Positions 1 to 8,846 of a stretch of DNA of 64,000 bases are shown here, in pieces. The notes under the pieces are model-generated. The model was not told the origin of the DNA, searched no databases, and saw nothing but the letters and a program-made list of their open reading frames with translations. Every line of letters begins with the position of its first letter. Position 1 is the first letter of the stretch. This DNA comes from Thauera phenylacetica B4P (GTDB lineage Bacteria > Pseudomonadota > Gammaproteobacteria > Burkholderiales > Rhodocyclaceae): the NCBI RefSeq assembly GCF_000310225.1, contig NZ_AMXF01000002.1:1-64000 (forward strand), in the 5' to 3' direction. The position numbers and the translations under genes were made by a program.

Positions 1-96
1 AGGAGCGGCGGCAGCCGCGAATCTGGTGGTGCAGCGCCCGCCGCCGGCGTGGTCGCGTGAAGGTGAGGCCGCGTTCGCGCCTGCTGGCGCTCCTAC
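1..96. repeat. REP/BIME-like inverted repeat element, left edge cut
   Basis: The left arm starts AGGAGCGGCGGCAGCCGCGA and the right arm ends with the inverted form (GCGCCTGCTGGCGCTCCTAC). The same arrangement recurs at 3274-3371 and 3476-3573. The first two bases (GT) of the consensus probably lie before the window. This copy is more diverged internally than the later ones. REP-like elements of this GTAGGAGCG type are known in Gammaproteobacteria, where RAYT transposases are thought to mobilise them; assigning this family to that class is inference. Confidence 0.75.
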
Positions 97-166
97 AGGG
101 GCCGTCGTGGCTACATGAGCCGTCGCGGGGGGCGGGCTCCGGTGGGGGAGGGGGCGGGGTTGGGCG

Positions 167-895
167 TCAGGCCCACTCCACCTGCACTGAGAACAGATAG
201 CCCGCGCCATACACCGTCTTGATCAGGCGAGGGGTCTGCGGGTCGTCGTCGAGCTTGCGGCGCAGGCGGGAGATGCGGACGTCGATGCTGCGGTCGAAGG
301 GGTCGAGGTCGCGTTCGCCGAGCAGCTGTTCTCGCGACAGGATCTTGTTGGGGCGCCGGAGCAGGGTGGCGAGGAGGCTGGCTTCGGCGGCCGAGAGCGA
401 CACCTCGCGGCCATCCGGCGCGACGAGGGCGTGGCGGTTGGCGTCGAAGGTCCACCCGGCGAAGCGGGCGGTGCTGCGTTCGCCCGCGGGTTCGGCGCTC
501 GCGGCGCGCTGGTAGCGGCGCAGGATGGAGCGCACGCGGGCGACCAGCTCGCGCGGCTCGAAGGGCTTGACGATGTAGTCGTCGGCGCCGAGCTCCAGCC
601 CGAGCACACGGTCGGTGACGTCGTTGCGGCCGGTCAGGATCAGCACCGCGCACGGGCTGCCGTCCTGTAGCTCGCGCACCACCTGCATGCCGTCCATGTC
701 GGGCAGGCCGAGGTCGACGATGCACAGGTCGGGCGCCACCTGGCGCGCGCGCTCGAGCAGCTGGCGGCCGGCGCGCATCTGCTCGCAGCGGAAACCGTAC
801 TCGCCCAGGCTCATGCAGATCAGGCGGGCGACCTCGGGATCGTCCTCGAGCACGAAGATCCGGGCCTGGGAGGGGTCGATCGGGCTCTGGGTCAT
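167..895 (-). CDS. OmpR-family response regulator
   Basis: A 242-residue two-component response regulator, expected to bind DNA in the cytoplasm once phosphorylated. The receiver domain (about 11-125) has acidic residues E17-D19, phospho-acceptor D61 in IVDLGLPDMDG, T88 and K110 before P111. The C-terminal OmpR/PhoB winged helix (about 145-236) shows the typical RSIDVRISRLRRKL helix and the TVYGAGYLF wing. The ATG overlaps the TGA of the upstream histidine kinase gene by four bases (ATGA), so the two are almost certainly co-translated and are likely partners. The regulated genes cannot be told from this sequence. Confidence 0.93.
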   Translation of the reverse strand: MTQSPIDPSQARIFVLEDDPEVARLICMSLGEYGFRCEQMRAGRQLLERARQVAPDLCIVDLGLPDMDGMQVVRELQDGSPCAVLILTGRNDVTDRVLGLELGADDYIVKPFEPRELVARVRSILRRYQRAASAEPAGERSTARFAGWTFDANRHALVAPDGREVSLSAAEASLLATLLRRPNKILSREQLLGERDLDPFDRSIDVRISRLRRKLDDDPQTPRLIKTVYGAGYLFSVQVEWA

Positions 896-3069
896 TGCGG
901 GCGGGGCTCCGTGGTGGTGTTCGTGATGCGGGCTTGGGCTTGGGCTTCTGCGGCCGCGGCCGCTGCGGTCGGCGATGCGCCTTCGACCCCGCCCGGCGCA
1001 CCCGGTTCGGGCCCGAGCAGCGCCGCCAGCGTCGCCGCCAGCGCGGCCTGGTCGAAGGGCTTGCGCAGCGTCGGCACGTCGGCGGGGAGCTCGTCGGTCG
1101 GGGTGGTCTCGCTGGCGTAGCCGGTCACCAGCAGGATGGGCAGCTGCGGGCGCAGCGCGCGCGCGCGGCGGGCGAGCTCGCGGCCGCCGATGCCGCCCGG
1201 CATCACCGTGTCGCTCACCAGCAGCGCGATGTCGTCGACGTGCTGCAGCAGCCCGAGCGCCTCGACGCCGTCGGCGGCCTCGATCACCGCGTGACCCAGG
1301 CCGGTCAGCTGCATGCGCACCACCTTGCGCACCTCGGGCTCGTCCTCCACCAGCAGCACCGGGCCATCCGGCGCACGCGCGCCGCTCGTGGCGGGCGCGG
1401 CGCGTTCGGGCGCGACCACGGCCGCCGCCGCCGTGGGCAGCACGAAGCGCACGTGCGTGCCGCGCCCCGGCGTGCTGCGGATGCGGATGTTGCCTCCCGA
1501 CTGGCGCACGAAGCCATACACCATCGACAGCCCCAGCCCGCTGCCGCTGCCGAAGTCCTTGGTGGTGAAGAAGGGCTCGAACACGCGCTGCAGCACCGCC
1601 GGCTCGATGCCCTTGCCGGTGTCGCCGACGTCGATCTGCACGTAGTCGCCGGGTGGCACCTCGACCACCGCCGCTAGCGCGTCGTCGAGCTCGCGACGGC
1701 TCACGCCGATGGTCAGCTCGCCGCCCTCCGGCATGGCGTCGCGGGCGTTGATCGCGAGGTTCAGGATCGCGTTCTCGAGCTGGTGCGGGTCGACCAGCGC
1801 ATGCACCGGCTCGCCGGGCAGGCGCAGGTGGATGCGGATCGTCTCGCCCAGGGTGCGCGCGAGCAGGTGGGTCATGTTGTGCACCAGCACGCCGACCTCG
1901 ACTGCCGTGGGCGCGAGCGGCTGCCGGCGCGAGAAGGTCAGCAGGCGGCGGATCAGCTCGGCGCCACGGCGCGCGGCCTGCAGCGAGGGATCGACGAACT
2001 CCGCCCCCGGCCCGGCGCCGATGCGCTGCTGCAGCGCGCAGAGGTTGCCGATGATGATGGTGAGCAGGTTGTTGAAGTCGTGCGCCAGCCCGCCGGTGAG
2101 CTGGCCCACCGCCTCCATCTTCTGCGCCTGCACCAGCGCGGCCTGGCTCGCCTTCTGCTCGGTGATGTCGATCGACATCACGAAGAAGCCCACCGTGCGC
2201 CCGTCGCCGTCGAGCTCCGGCACCACCACGCTGCGTGCATGCACCATGCGCCCGTCGGCCAGCGTGCGTGAATACTCGTAGCTCACGCGCTCGCTCGCGC
2301 GCGCGCGCTCGAGGTGGGGCTGGATCTGCGCGAAGGCCTCGGCGCCGAAGACCTCGCCGATGCTGCGCCCGACGATGGCCTCCTTGGCGAAGCCAAACCA
2401 CTCGGCGTAGCCCCGGTTGGCGAAACGATAGACGTCGTCGCTGCCGACGTAGGCGATCAGCGCCGGGATCGAGTCGATGATCAGCTGCAGGCGGTTCTCG
2501 CTGCGGCGCAGCGCGTCGGCGATGTCGTCGATCTCGAGGTTGGCCTGGGCCAGCCGCGCGTTGGCCGCCTCGAGCTCGGCGGTGCGCTCGCGCACGCGGT
2601 TCTCGAGCTGCGCGTTCTGCTCCTCGATGAGCTGTGCGGCGCGGCGCTGCTCGGTGATGTCGGTCCACAGCGACACGAAGCCCAGGTTGGGGATGGGCAC
2701 GCCGCGCACTGCCAGGATGCGACCGTTGGGCCGGGCGCGCTCGACGTAGTGCGGCTGGAAGCTGCGCGCCGCGGCCACGCGCGCGCGCACCAGCGTGTCG
2801 ATGTCGCCGGGGCCGTACTCGCCGCGCTCGGCGTTGAAACGGGCGAACTCCTCGAAGGGGGTGCCGACGCGCACCATCGACTCGGGAAAGTCGAGCAGGC
2901 GCAGCATGGCCTTGTTCCAGCTGACCAGCTTGGGCGTCGCGTCGAATACCGCGATCGCCTGGTCGAGCAGGTCCAGCCCCGCGAGCAGCAGGTCGTAGCG
3001 CCGCCGCTGCTCGGGCGAGAGCGCCGAATACGGGATGTTGCCGTCGTCGTTCTTCGCCGTGCCCACCAA
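892..3069 (-). CDS. PAS-domain hybrid histidine kinase (soluble)
   Basis: A 725-residue sensor kinase without an obvious signal peptide or membrane segment, so probably a cytoplasmic sensor. Order: PAS-like region (about 25-140, ending WTDITEQ), coiled linker (145-190), second PAS (190-305, ending SIDITEQ), HisKA with H330 in GGLAHDFNNLL, HATPase with N-box NLAINARDAM and G-box DTGKGI at 483-488, then a C-terminal receiver (about 570-685) with D620 and K670. The TTG start follows GGAGG at an 8-base spacing; a GTG one codon later is the alternative. It overlaps the OmpR-type regulator gene downstream. Signal unknown; the two PAS domains could hold a cofactor or ligand. Confidence 0.9.
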   Translation of the reverse strand: MVGTAKNDDGNIPYSALSPEQRRRYDLLLAGLDLLDQAIAVFDATPKLVSWNKAMLRLLDFPESMVRVGTPFEEFARFNAERGEYGPGDIDTLVRARVAAARSFQPHYVERARPNGRILAVRGVPIPNLGFVSLWTDITEQRRAAQLIEEQNAQLENRVRERTAELEAANARLAQANLEIDDIADALRRSENRLQLIIDSIPALIAYVGSDDVYRFANRGYAEWFGFAKEAIVGRSIGEVFGAEAFAQIQPHLERARASERVSYEYSRTLADGRMVHARSVVVPELDGDGRTVGFFVMSIDITEQKASQAALVQAQKMEAVGQLTGGLAHDFNNLLTIIIGNLCALQQRIGAGPGAEFVDPSLQAARRGAELIRRLLTFSRRQPLAPTAVEVGVLVHNMTHLLARTLGETIRIHLRLPGEPVHALVDPHQLENAILNLAINARDAMPEGGELTIGVSRRELDDALAAVVEVPPGDYVQIDVGDTGKGIEPAVLQRVFEPFFTTKDFGSGSGLGLSMVYGFVRQSGGNIRIRSTPGRGTHVRFVLPTAAAAVVAPERAAPATSGARAPDGPVLLVEDEPEVRKVVRMQLTGLGHAVIEAADGVEALGLLQHVDDIALLVSDTVMPGGIGGRELARRARALRPQLPILLVTGYASETTPTDELPADVPTLRKPFDQAALAATLAALLGPEPGAPGGVEGASPTAAAAAAEAQAQARITNTTTEPRPQ

Positions 3070-3273
3070 TCGATTCGCCTCCGTAGGGGATTACGGGCGA
3101 TGGTTGCACAAAATGCACGGGCGGGGGCGTGGAGGTTTTGGGGGGAGGGGGGAAGTTGCGGTTTCAGGGCCTGGTGACCATCGCGCTCATCTGCCGGCTG
3201 AGTCGCCGCGGCCCCACGCCAGCGCGATCGGCGCGGCTTCACGCCAGCGCGACCGGCGCAACGTCATGCACAT

Positions 3274-3371
3274 GTAGGAGCGGCGGCAGCCGCGAATTGG
3301 GCGGTGCAGCGCCCGCGGCTGGCGTGGTCGCGCGGTGGCGAGGCCGCATTCGCGCCTGCCGGCGCTCCTAC
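3274..3371. repeat. 98-base REP/BIME-like element, copy A
   Basis: Starts GTAGGAGCGGCGGCAGCCGC and ends with the inverted partner GCCTGCCGGCGCTCCTAC. It matches the copy at 3476-3573 except for about one base. The 518-base gap between the kinase and the AraC gene (3070-3587) holds these two elements and, between them, a short duplicated stretch containing CGCCCCTCGACGCCC (about 3400 and 3450). I see no gene in that gap. Confidence 0.85.
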
Positions 3372-3475
3372 CTGAACCGGTGCGCATCCGAGGCGTTTCC
3401 GCCCCTCGACGCCCCCACGAACCGATACCCCCGGCGTTCCCGCCCCTCGACGCCCCACACGCACCGCCGCCCCCT

Positions 3476-3573
3476 GTAGGAGCGGCGGCAGCCGCGAATT
3501 GGGCGGTGCAGCGCCCGCGGCTGGCGTGGTCGCGTGGTGGCGAGGCCGCATTCGCGCCTGCCGGCGCTCCTAC
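3476..3573. repeat. 98-base REP/BIME-like element, copy B
   Basis: Nearly identical direct copy of 3274-3371, with inverted ends of the GTAGGAGCG family. It finishes 14 bases before the stop codon of the AraC-family gene on the minus strand, so its hairpin would lie in the 3' end of that transcript. REP elements in such positions can stabilise or terminate messages; whether this one does is not shown. Confidence 0.85.
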
Positions 3574-3587
3574 AGGGGCCGGCGCGG

Positions 3588-4661
3588 CTATGGGGGTGGC
3601 TTGCGGCCGGTGGCCTGGTCGCGGAAGCGCTCGGGGGAGACGCCGGACCAGGCGACGAAGGCGCGGTAGAAGGTGGACGGATCGGCGTAGCCCAGCTCGG
3701 CGGCGATGCGGGCGATCGGGTGGCGGGTCTTGGCCAGGCGCGCGTAGGCGATGTCGCGGCGGGTGGCCTCCTTGATGTTGCGAAAGCCCGAGCCCTCCTC
3801 CTCGAGCCGCCGGTGCAGGGTGCGCGGCGACACGTGAAGGCGCTCCGCGACCTCTTCGAGCGACAGGTTCTGCGGCAGCGCATCGCGCAGGATGTCGCGC
3901 ACGCGGAAGACCATCTCGCGGTCGCGGCGGTAGAGCGTGGTGATCTTGCCCGGGGCGCCGTCGAGGAAGCCCACCAGCGCCGCCTCGTCGCGACGCAGCG
4001 GCAGCTCCAGCAGGTTGGCCTGCAGGCGGGCGGCCAGGAGCGGCGCGTCGAAGCTCGAATGCTCGGTGTACACGAGCGCGTAATCGTCCGCATGTGCCGG
4101 GCGCGCGTACGGAAACGCGACCGCGTCGAGCGCCAGCCCGCGCGCCACGAACCAGCTCGCCACGCCGTGCAGCAGGCGCAGCAACCATTCATAGGCGAAC
4201 ACGCGCGCGGGGGCGTCGCGCGCGGGGCCAAGGCTGCCGTCGTCGTCGATCAGCAACTCGGCGCGTGCGCCCGCCACGCGCAGCTCGATGCGGAAGGCCG
4301 GCAGCACGATGCGCAGGAAGCGGATCGCGCGCCGCAGCGCCTCGCCCAGCGTGGGCGCCCCGAGCAGCGCGCGGCAGAGGAATTCGAAGCTGCCCGGACG
4401 CATCGGCTCCGGCAGCAGGCCGAAGGCCTCGTCCTCGAGCGCCTCCACACACAGGTTGTAGAGCAGGGCGTAGCGCTCGACCGCGATGCGCGTGTCGGTT
4501 TCTGCAAGGTCGATCCCGGCCCGCGCCAGCAGCGGAGACGGGTCGAGCCCGCGCCGCCCCAGCCCGGCGAGCATGCCGGTGACGAAGCCGGGAGCGACCG
4601 TGGCACGGCCACGACGAAGACGCGGAGCGGCAGGGCTCCGCATCGGTGTCGGTCGGTTCAT
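3588..4661 (-). CDS. AraC-family transcriptional regulator
   Basis: A 357-residue regulator. Residues about 25-210 look like the arabinose-binding-type N-terminal domain common in AraC proteins such as OruR. The C-terminus carries both AraC helix-turn-helices: about 266-290 (LSLEEVAERLHVSPRTLHRR) and about 315-347 (IAAELGYADPSTFYRAF, then GVSPERFR). It is divergent from icmF across a 536-base gap, so icmF is a reasonable but unproven target. The N-terminal 20 residues are basic and poorly conserved in appearance; a later start such as M7 is possible. Confidence 0.88.
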   Translation of the reverse strand: MNRPTPMRSPAAPRLRRGRATVAPGFVTGMLAGLGRRGLDPSPLLARAGIDLAETDTRIAVERYALLYNLCVEALEDEAFGLLPEPMRPGSFEFLCRALLGAPTLGEALRRAIRFLRIVLPAFRIELRVAGARAELLIDDDGSLGPARDAPARVFAYEWLLRLLHGVASWFVARGLALDAVAFPYARPAHADDYALVYTEHSSFDAPLLAARLQANLLELPLRRDEAALVGFLDGAPGKITTLYRRDREMVFRVRDILRDALPQNLSLEEVAERLHVSPRTLHRRLEEEGSGFRNIKEATRRDIAYARLAKTRHPIARIAAELGYADPSTFYRAFVAWSGVSPERFRDQATGRKPPP

Positions 4662-4687
4662 AGGATCACGAATCCGGGATGGTTCCT

Positions 4688-4838
4688 GTAGGAGCGCCGG
4701 CAGGCGCGAATGCGGGGGTGCAGGTCGGCATGCGCGTCATTTTGTCCGATGGCCGAATTCGCAGCTGCCGCAGCTCCTACAGGCGGGCCGGGACGCGCGG
4801 TGGTTTGTGTAGGAGCGCAGGGACGCGTGGAGGTTTGT
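4688..4838. repeat. 151-base tandem repeat, unit 1 (contains REP-like inverted pair)
   Basis: The unit starts GTAGGAGCGCCGGCAGGCGC. An inverted REP pair spans 4688-4780 (right end CAGCTGCCGCAGCTCCTAC). After a spacer comes a partial third REP head at 4809 (GTAGGAGCGCAGGGACGCG). The unit is repeated directly and, by eye, without change at 4839-4989. It lies in the 536-base gap 4662-5197 between the AraC gene and icmF, which holds no gene that I can support. Confidence 0.9.
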
Positions 4839-4989
4839 GTAGGAGCGCCGGCAGGCGCGAATGCGGGGGTGCAGGTCGGCATGCGCGTCATTTTGTCCGA
4901 TGGCCGAATTCGCAGCTGCCGCAGCTCCTACAGGCGGGCCGGGACGCGCGGTGGTTTGTGTAGGAGCGCAGGGACGCGTGGAGGTTTGT
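4839..4989. repeat. 151-base tandem repeat, unit 2
   Basis: Direct copy of 4688-4838 at an exact 151-base period. The absence of visible differences suggests a recent duplication, or homogenisation between the two copies. Confidence 0.9.
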
Positions 4990-5045
4990 GTAGGAGCGCC
5001 GGCAGGCGCGAAGGCGGGGGGGCAGGTCGGGATGCGCGTCGTTCT
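4990..5045. repeat. Partial, diverged third unit of the 151-base repeat
   Basis: Begins with the same GTAGGAGCGCCGGCAGGCGC head at the next 151-base step, then diverges (extra G run, changed bases) and is lost near 5045. It appears to be the older, truncated end of the tandem array. Confidence 0.7.
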
Positions 5046-5074
5046 CCCTGCGACCGGCCTCGCGGCTGATGTCG

Positions 5075-5101
5075 CGCCAACCGGAAAGCGCCGGTTTGGC
5101 G
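5075..5101. promoter_or_regulatory. Dyad in the icmF upstream region
   Basis: CGCCAACCGG and CCGGTTTGGCG form an inverted repeat with one bulged base around a 6-base loop, about 97 bases before the icmF start. It could be an operator or a leader hairpin. It sits outside the repeat array and has no T-tract, so a terminator is unlikely. Confidence 0.35.
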
Positions 5102-5197
5102 GATTTTGCATGATCCTCGTCGGCAAGCGCAATGGCAAAGGCGTGAAGACCCTTCTAAGATTGCAGGGATGTTCACACCCACCTGGAGACGAACGAC

Positions 5198-8100
5198 ATG
5201 ACCGATCTGAGCGTTGCGCACAAGCTGTCGCCCTACAAGCCCAAGAACAAGGTGCGTTTCGTCACCGCCGCCGCGCTCTTCGACGGCCATGACGCCTCCA
5301 TCAACATCATGCGCCGCATCCTGCAATCGACCGGCTCCGAGGTCATCCACCTCGGCCACAACCGCTCGGTCGGCGAGATCGTCAACGCGGCGCTGCAGGA
5401 AGACGTGCAGGGCATCGCGATCACCTCCTACCAGGGCGGCCACGTCGAGTTCTTCAAGTACATGATCGACCTGCTCAAGGCCAACGGCGGTGAGAACATC
5501 AAGGTCTTCGGCGGCGGCGGCGGCGTGATCGTGCCGGCCGAGATCAAGGAACTCCACGAGTACGGCGTCACCCACATCTTCTCGCCCGAAGATGGCGCCA
5601 AGATGGGCCTGCAGGGCATGATCAACAGCGTGGTCGAGCGCTGCGACGTCGACGTCACCAAGGCCGCGCCGCAGAAGGCCGACGCGGTGCTCAAGGCGCT
5701 CGCCGCCGGCGACCGTCGAGCGCTGGCGCAGATCATCACCGCGCTCGAGAACGGCGGCTACGGCGACGAGGTCAAGAAGGCCCTCATCGACGCCGCGGCC
5801 AAGACCAAGGTGCCGACGCTCGGCATCACCGGCACCGGCGGCGCGGGCAAGTCCTCGCTGACCGACGAGCTGGTGCGCCGCTTCCGCCTCGACCAGGACG
5901 ACAAGCTCAAGCTCGCCATCGTCTCCATCGACCCCTCGCGCAAGCGCACCGGCGGCGCGCTGCTCGGCGACCGCATCCGCATGAACGCGATCGAGCACGC
6001 CAACATCTACATGCGCTCGCTCGCCACCCGCGACACCGGCTCCGAAGTCTCCGCCGCGCTGCCCGAGGTCATCGCCGCGTGCAAGCTCGCGGGCTTCGAC
6101 CTCGTCATCGTCGAGACCTCCGGCATCGGCCAGGGCAACGCCGCGATCGTGCCCTTCGTCGACCTGTCGCTGTACGTGATGACCCCCGAGTTCGGCGCTG
6201 CCAGCCAGCTCGAGAAGATCGACATGCTCGACTTCGCCGACTTCGTCGCCATCAACAAGTTCGACCGCAAGGGCGCGCTCGACGCGCTGCGCGACGTCGC
6301 CAAGCAGTACCAGCGCAACCGCGAGCTGTTCGGCCAGCGCCCCGAAGAGATGCCGGTGTTCGGCACCATGGCCGCGCGCTTCAACGACGACGGCGTCACC
6401 GCGCTCTACCAGGCCGTGCTGCCCGCGCTCGTGGGCAAGGGCCTCAAGGTCGCCAAGAGCAAGCTGCCGGTGGTCAAGGTGCGCTCCTCGTCCGAAGGCC
6501 GCGCCATCGTCCCCGCCGACCGCACGCGCTACCTCGCCGAGATCGCCGACAGCGTCCGCGGCTACCACAAGCACATCGAGCAGCAGGCCCGCGTCGCGCG
6601 CGAGCGCCAGTCGCTGAAGATCGCCAAGGGCCTGTTCGAGCAGTGCGGCAAGGATGCCGGCTCGTTCGCCGAGATGATCGACTGGAAGGACGGCGAGCTC
6701 ACCCCGGCCGCCAGGAAGCTGCTCGACATGTGGCCGAAGACCCGCGAGCTCTACGCCGCTGACGAGTACGTGGTGAAGATCCGCGACAAGGAAATCCGCA
6801 CCCAGCTCACCAGCACCTCGCTGTCGGGCAGCAAGATCCGCAAGGTGGCGCTGCCGAACTTCGAGGACGCGGGCGAGACGCTCAAGTTCCTGATGAAGGA
6901 GAACGTCCCCGGCTCCTTCCCCTACACCGCCGGCGTGTTCGCGTTCAAGCGCGAGGGCGAGGACCCCACCCGCATGTTCGCGGGCGAGGGCGACGCCTTC
7001 CGTACCAACCGCCGCTTCAAGAAGGTGTCCGAGGGCATGCCGGCGCACCGCCTGTCCACCGCCTTCGACTCGGTCACCCTGTACGGCTGCGACCCCGACC
7101 TGCGTCCGGACATCTACGGCAAGATCGGCAACTCCGGCGTGTCGATCGCCACGCTCGACGACATGAAGGTCCTGTACGACGGCTTCGACCTGTGCTGCCC
7201 GACCACCTCGGTGTCGATGACCATCAACGGCCCGGCGCCGATCATCCTCGCCTTCTTCTTCAACACCGCGCTCGACCAGCAGGTCGTCAAGTTCAAGGCC
7301 GACAACGGCCGCGATCCGACCGAGGACGAGCTGCAGAAGATCAAGGAATGGACGCTGTCGACCGTGCGCGGCACCGTGCAGGCCGACATCCTCAAGGAAG
7401 ACCAGGGCCAGAACACCTGCATCTTCAGCACCGAATTCGCGCTGAAGATGATGGGCGACATCCAGGAGTACTTCGTCCATCACGACGTCAAGAACTTCTA
7501 TTCGGTGTCGATCTCCGGCTATCACATCGCCGAAGCCGGCGCCAACCCGATCAGCCAGCTCGCCTTCACGCTGTCGAACGGCTTCACCTACGTGGAGTCG
7601 TACCTCGCACGCGGCATGCACATCGACGATTTCGCGCCCAACCTCTCCTTCTTCTTCAGCAACGGCATGGACCCGGAATACTCGGTGATCGGCCGCGTCG
7701 CCCGCCGCATCTGGGCGGTGGCGATGAAGAACAAGTACGGCGCCAACGAGCGCAGCCAGAAGCTGAAGTACCACGTGCAGACCTCGGGCCGCTCGTTGCA
7801 CGCGCAGGAGATGGACTTCAACGACATCCGCACCACGCTGCAGGCGCTGATCGCCATCTACGACAATTGCAACTCGCTTCACACCAACGCCTACGACGAG
7901 GCGATCACCACGCCGACCGAGGAGTCCGTGCGGCGCGCGATGGCGATCCAGCTCATCATCAACCGCGAGTGGGGCCTGGCCAAGAACGAGAACCCCAACC
8001 AGGGCGCCTTCATCATCGAGGAGCTCACCGACCTCGTCGAAGAGGCCGTGTTGAAGGAGTTCGAGGCGATCGCGTCGCGCGGCGGCGTGCTCGGCGCCAT

Positions 8101-8464
8101 GGAGACCGGCTACCAGCGCGGCAAGATCCAGGAGGAGTCGCTCTATTACGAGCACAAGAAGCACGACGGCTCCTACCCGATCATCGGCGTGAACACCTTC
8201 CTCAACCCGAAGGGCCAGGCGCAGCAGGAGATCGAGCTCGCGCGTTCGACCGAGGAAGAGAAGCAGGGCCAGTTGAAGCGCCTCGCCGACTTCCACGCCC
8301 GCAACAAGGCCGAGGCGCCGAAGTGGCAGGCCAAGCTGCAGCAGGCCGTCATCGACAACACCAACGTGTTCGAGGTGCTGGTCGATGCGGTGCGCTACTG
8401 CTCGCTGGGGCAGATCACCGAGGCCCTGTACAAGGTCGGTGGCCAATACCGCCGCAGCATGTAA
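5198..8464 (+). CDS. icmF: Fused isobutyryl-CoA mutase / G-protein chaperone IcmF
   Basis: A 1088-residue adenosylcobalamin-dependent enzyme that interconverts isobutyryl-CoA and n-butyryl-CoA in the cytoplasm; family members also act on branched acyl-CoAs such as pivalyl-CoA. Order: B12-binding domain (about 18-140) with the DGHDAS motif and base-off ligand H31; a MeaI-like GTPase chaperone with P-loop GTGGAGKS (212-219) and NKFD (353-356); and the mutase barrel (about 540-1088). Phe594 (RMFAGEG) and Gln738 (QGQNTC) stand where methylmalonyl-CoA mutase has Tyr and Arg, which points to isobutyryl-CoA rather than methylmalonyl-CoA. GGAG lies before the ATG. The length fits known IcmF proteins (about 1090). 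Divergent from an AraC regulator. Confidence 0.95.
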   Translation: MTDLSVAHKLSPYKPKNKVRFVTAAALFDGHDASINIMRRILQSTGSEVIHLGHNRSVGEIVNAALQEDVQGIAITSYQGGHVEFFKYMIDLLKANGGENIKVFGGGGGVIVPAEIKELHEYGVTHIFSPEDGAKMGLQGMINSVVERCDVDVTKAAPQKADAVLKALAAGDRRALAQIITALENGGYGDEVKKALIDAAAKTKVPTLGITGTGGAGKSSLTDELVRRFRLDQDDKLKLAIVSIDPSRKRTGGALLGDRIRMNAIEHANIYMRSLATRDTGSEVSAALPEVIAACKLAGFDLVIVETSGIGQGNAAIVPFVDLSLYVMTPEFGAASQLEKIDMLDFADFVAINKFDRKGALDALRDVAKQYQRNRELFGQRPEEMPVFGTMAARFNDDGVTALYQAVLPALVGKGLKVAKSKLPVVKVRSSSEGRAIVPADRTRYLAEIADSVRGYHKHIEQQARVARERQSLKIAKGLFEQCGKDAGSFAEMIDWKDGELTPAARKLLDMWPKTRELYAADEYVVKIRDKEIRTQLTSTSLSGSKIRKVALPNFEDAGETLKFLMKENVPGSFPYTAGVFAFKREGEDPTRMFAGEGDAFRTNRRFKKVSEGMPAHRLSTAFDSVTLYGCDPDLRPDIYGKIGNSGVSIATLDDMKVLYDGFDLCCPTTSVSMTINGPAPIILAFFFNTALDQQVVKFKADNGRDPTEDELQKIKEWTLSTVRGTVQADILKEDQGQNTCIFSTEFALKMMGDIQEYFVHHDVKNFYSVSISGYHIAEAGANPISQLAFTLSNGFTYVESYLARGMHIDDFAPNLSFFFSNGMDPEYSVIGRVARRIWAVAMKNKYGANERSQKLKYHVQTSGRSLHAQEMDFNDIRTTLQALIAIYDNCNSLHTNAYDEAITTPTEESVRRAMAIQLIINREWGLAKNENPNQGAFIIEELTDLVEEAVLKEFEAIASRGGVLGAMETGYQRGKIQEESLYYEHKKHDGSYPIIGVNTFLNPKGQAQQEIELARSTEEEKQGQLKRLADFHARNKAEAPKWQAKLQQAVIDNTNVFEVLVDAVRYCSLGQITEALYKVGGQYRRSM

Positions 8465-8488
8465 TCCCGCCGCAGCCGCCCCGCCAGC

Positions 8489-8530
8489 ACGCCGCGCGTC
8501 GCCCCACCAGGCGCCGCGCGGCGTCTTTTT
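8489..8530 (+). terminator. Rho-independent terminator after icmF
   Basis: ACGCCGCGCG (8489-8498) pairs perfectly with CGCGCGGCGT (8515-8524), followed directly by CTTTTT. It lies 25 bases after the icmF stop. Confidence 0.85.
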
Positions 8531-8536
8531 GTAGGT

Positions 8537-8636
8537 GTAGGAGCGCCGGCAGGCGCGATCGCAGCGGCTCGACACGCGTCACGCCCAACGTAGCCGCGCA
8601 ATCCACCGCCCGCTTCGCGCCTGCCGGCGCTCCTAC
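8537..8636. repeat. 100-base REP/BIME-like element, copy C
   Basis: Begins GTAGGAGCGCCGGCAGGCGC and ends with its inverse GCGCCTGCCGGCGCTCCTAC, with an AT-poorer core shared with the copy at 8686-8785. It lies just after the icmF terminator. The 382-base gap 8465-8846 holds the terminator, the two elements and no gene. Confidence 0.88.
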
Positions 8637-8685
8637 ACAAACCAACGCGCGCTTCGCCGCCATGCCTCCAGCCCGCGCCTTCCCT

Positions 8686-8785
8686 GTAGGAGCGCCGGCA
8701 GGCGCGATCGCAGCGGCTCGGCACGCGCCACGCCCAACGTAGCCGCGCAACCCACCGCTCGCTTCGCGCCTGCCGGCGCTCCTAC
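8686..8785. repeat. 100-base REP/BIME-like element, copy D
   Basis: Direct copy of 8537-8636 at a 149-base step with only a few changes. The terminal 20 bases are exact inverted repeats, so each element could form a long cruciform or hairpin. Confidence 0.88.
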
Positions 8786-8846
8786 ACTCCCGGCACGCGG
8801 TGTTTTGCGGCGACAATGATGGCCGTTTCCGACTGCCGTCGCCGCC

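Noticed and set aside
4688-5045. CRISPR-like array
   Set aside because: Only two full units of 151 bases with REP palindromes inside, no short repeat/spacer alternation and no cas genes.
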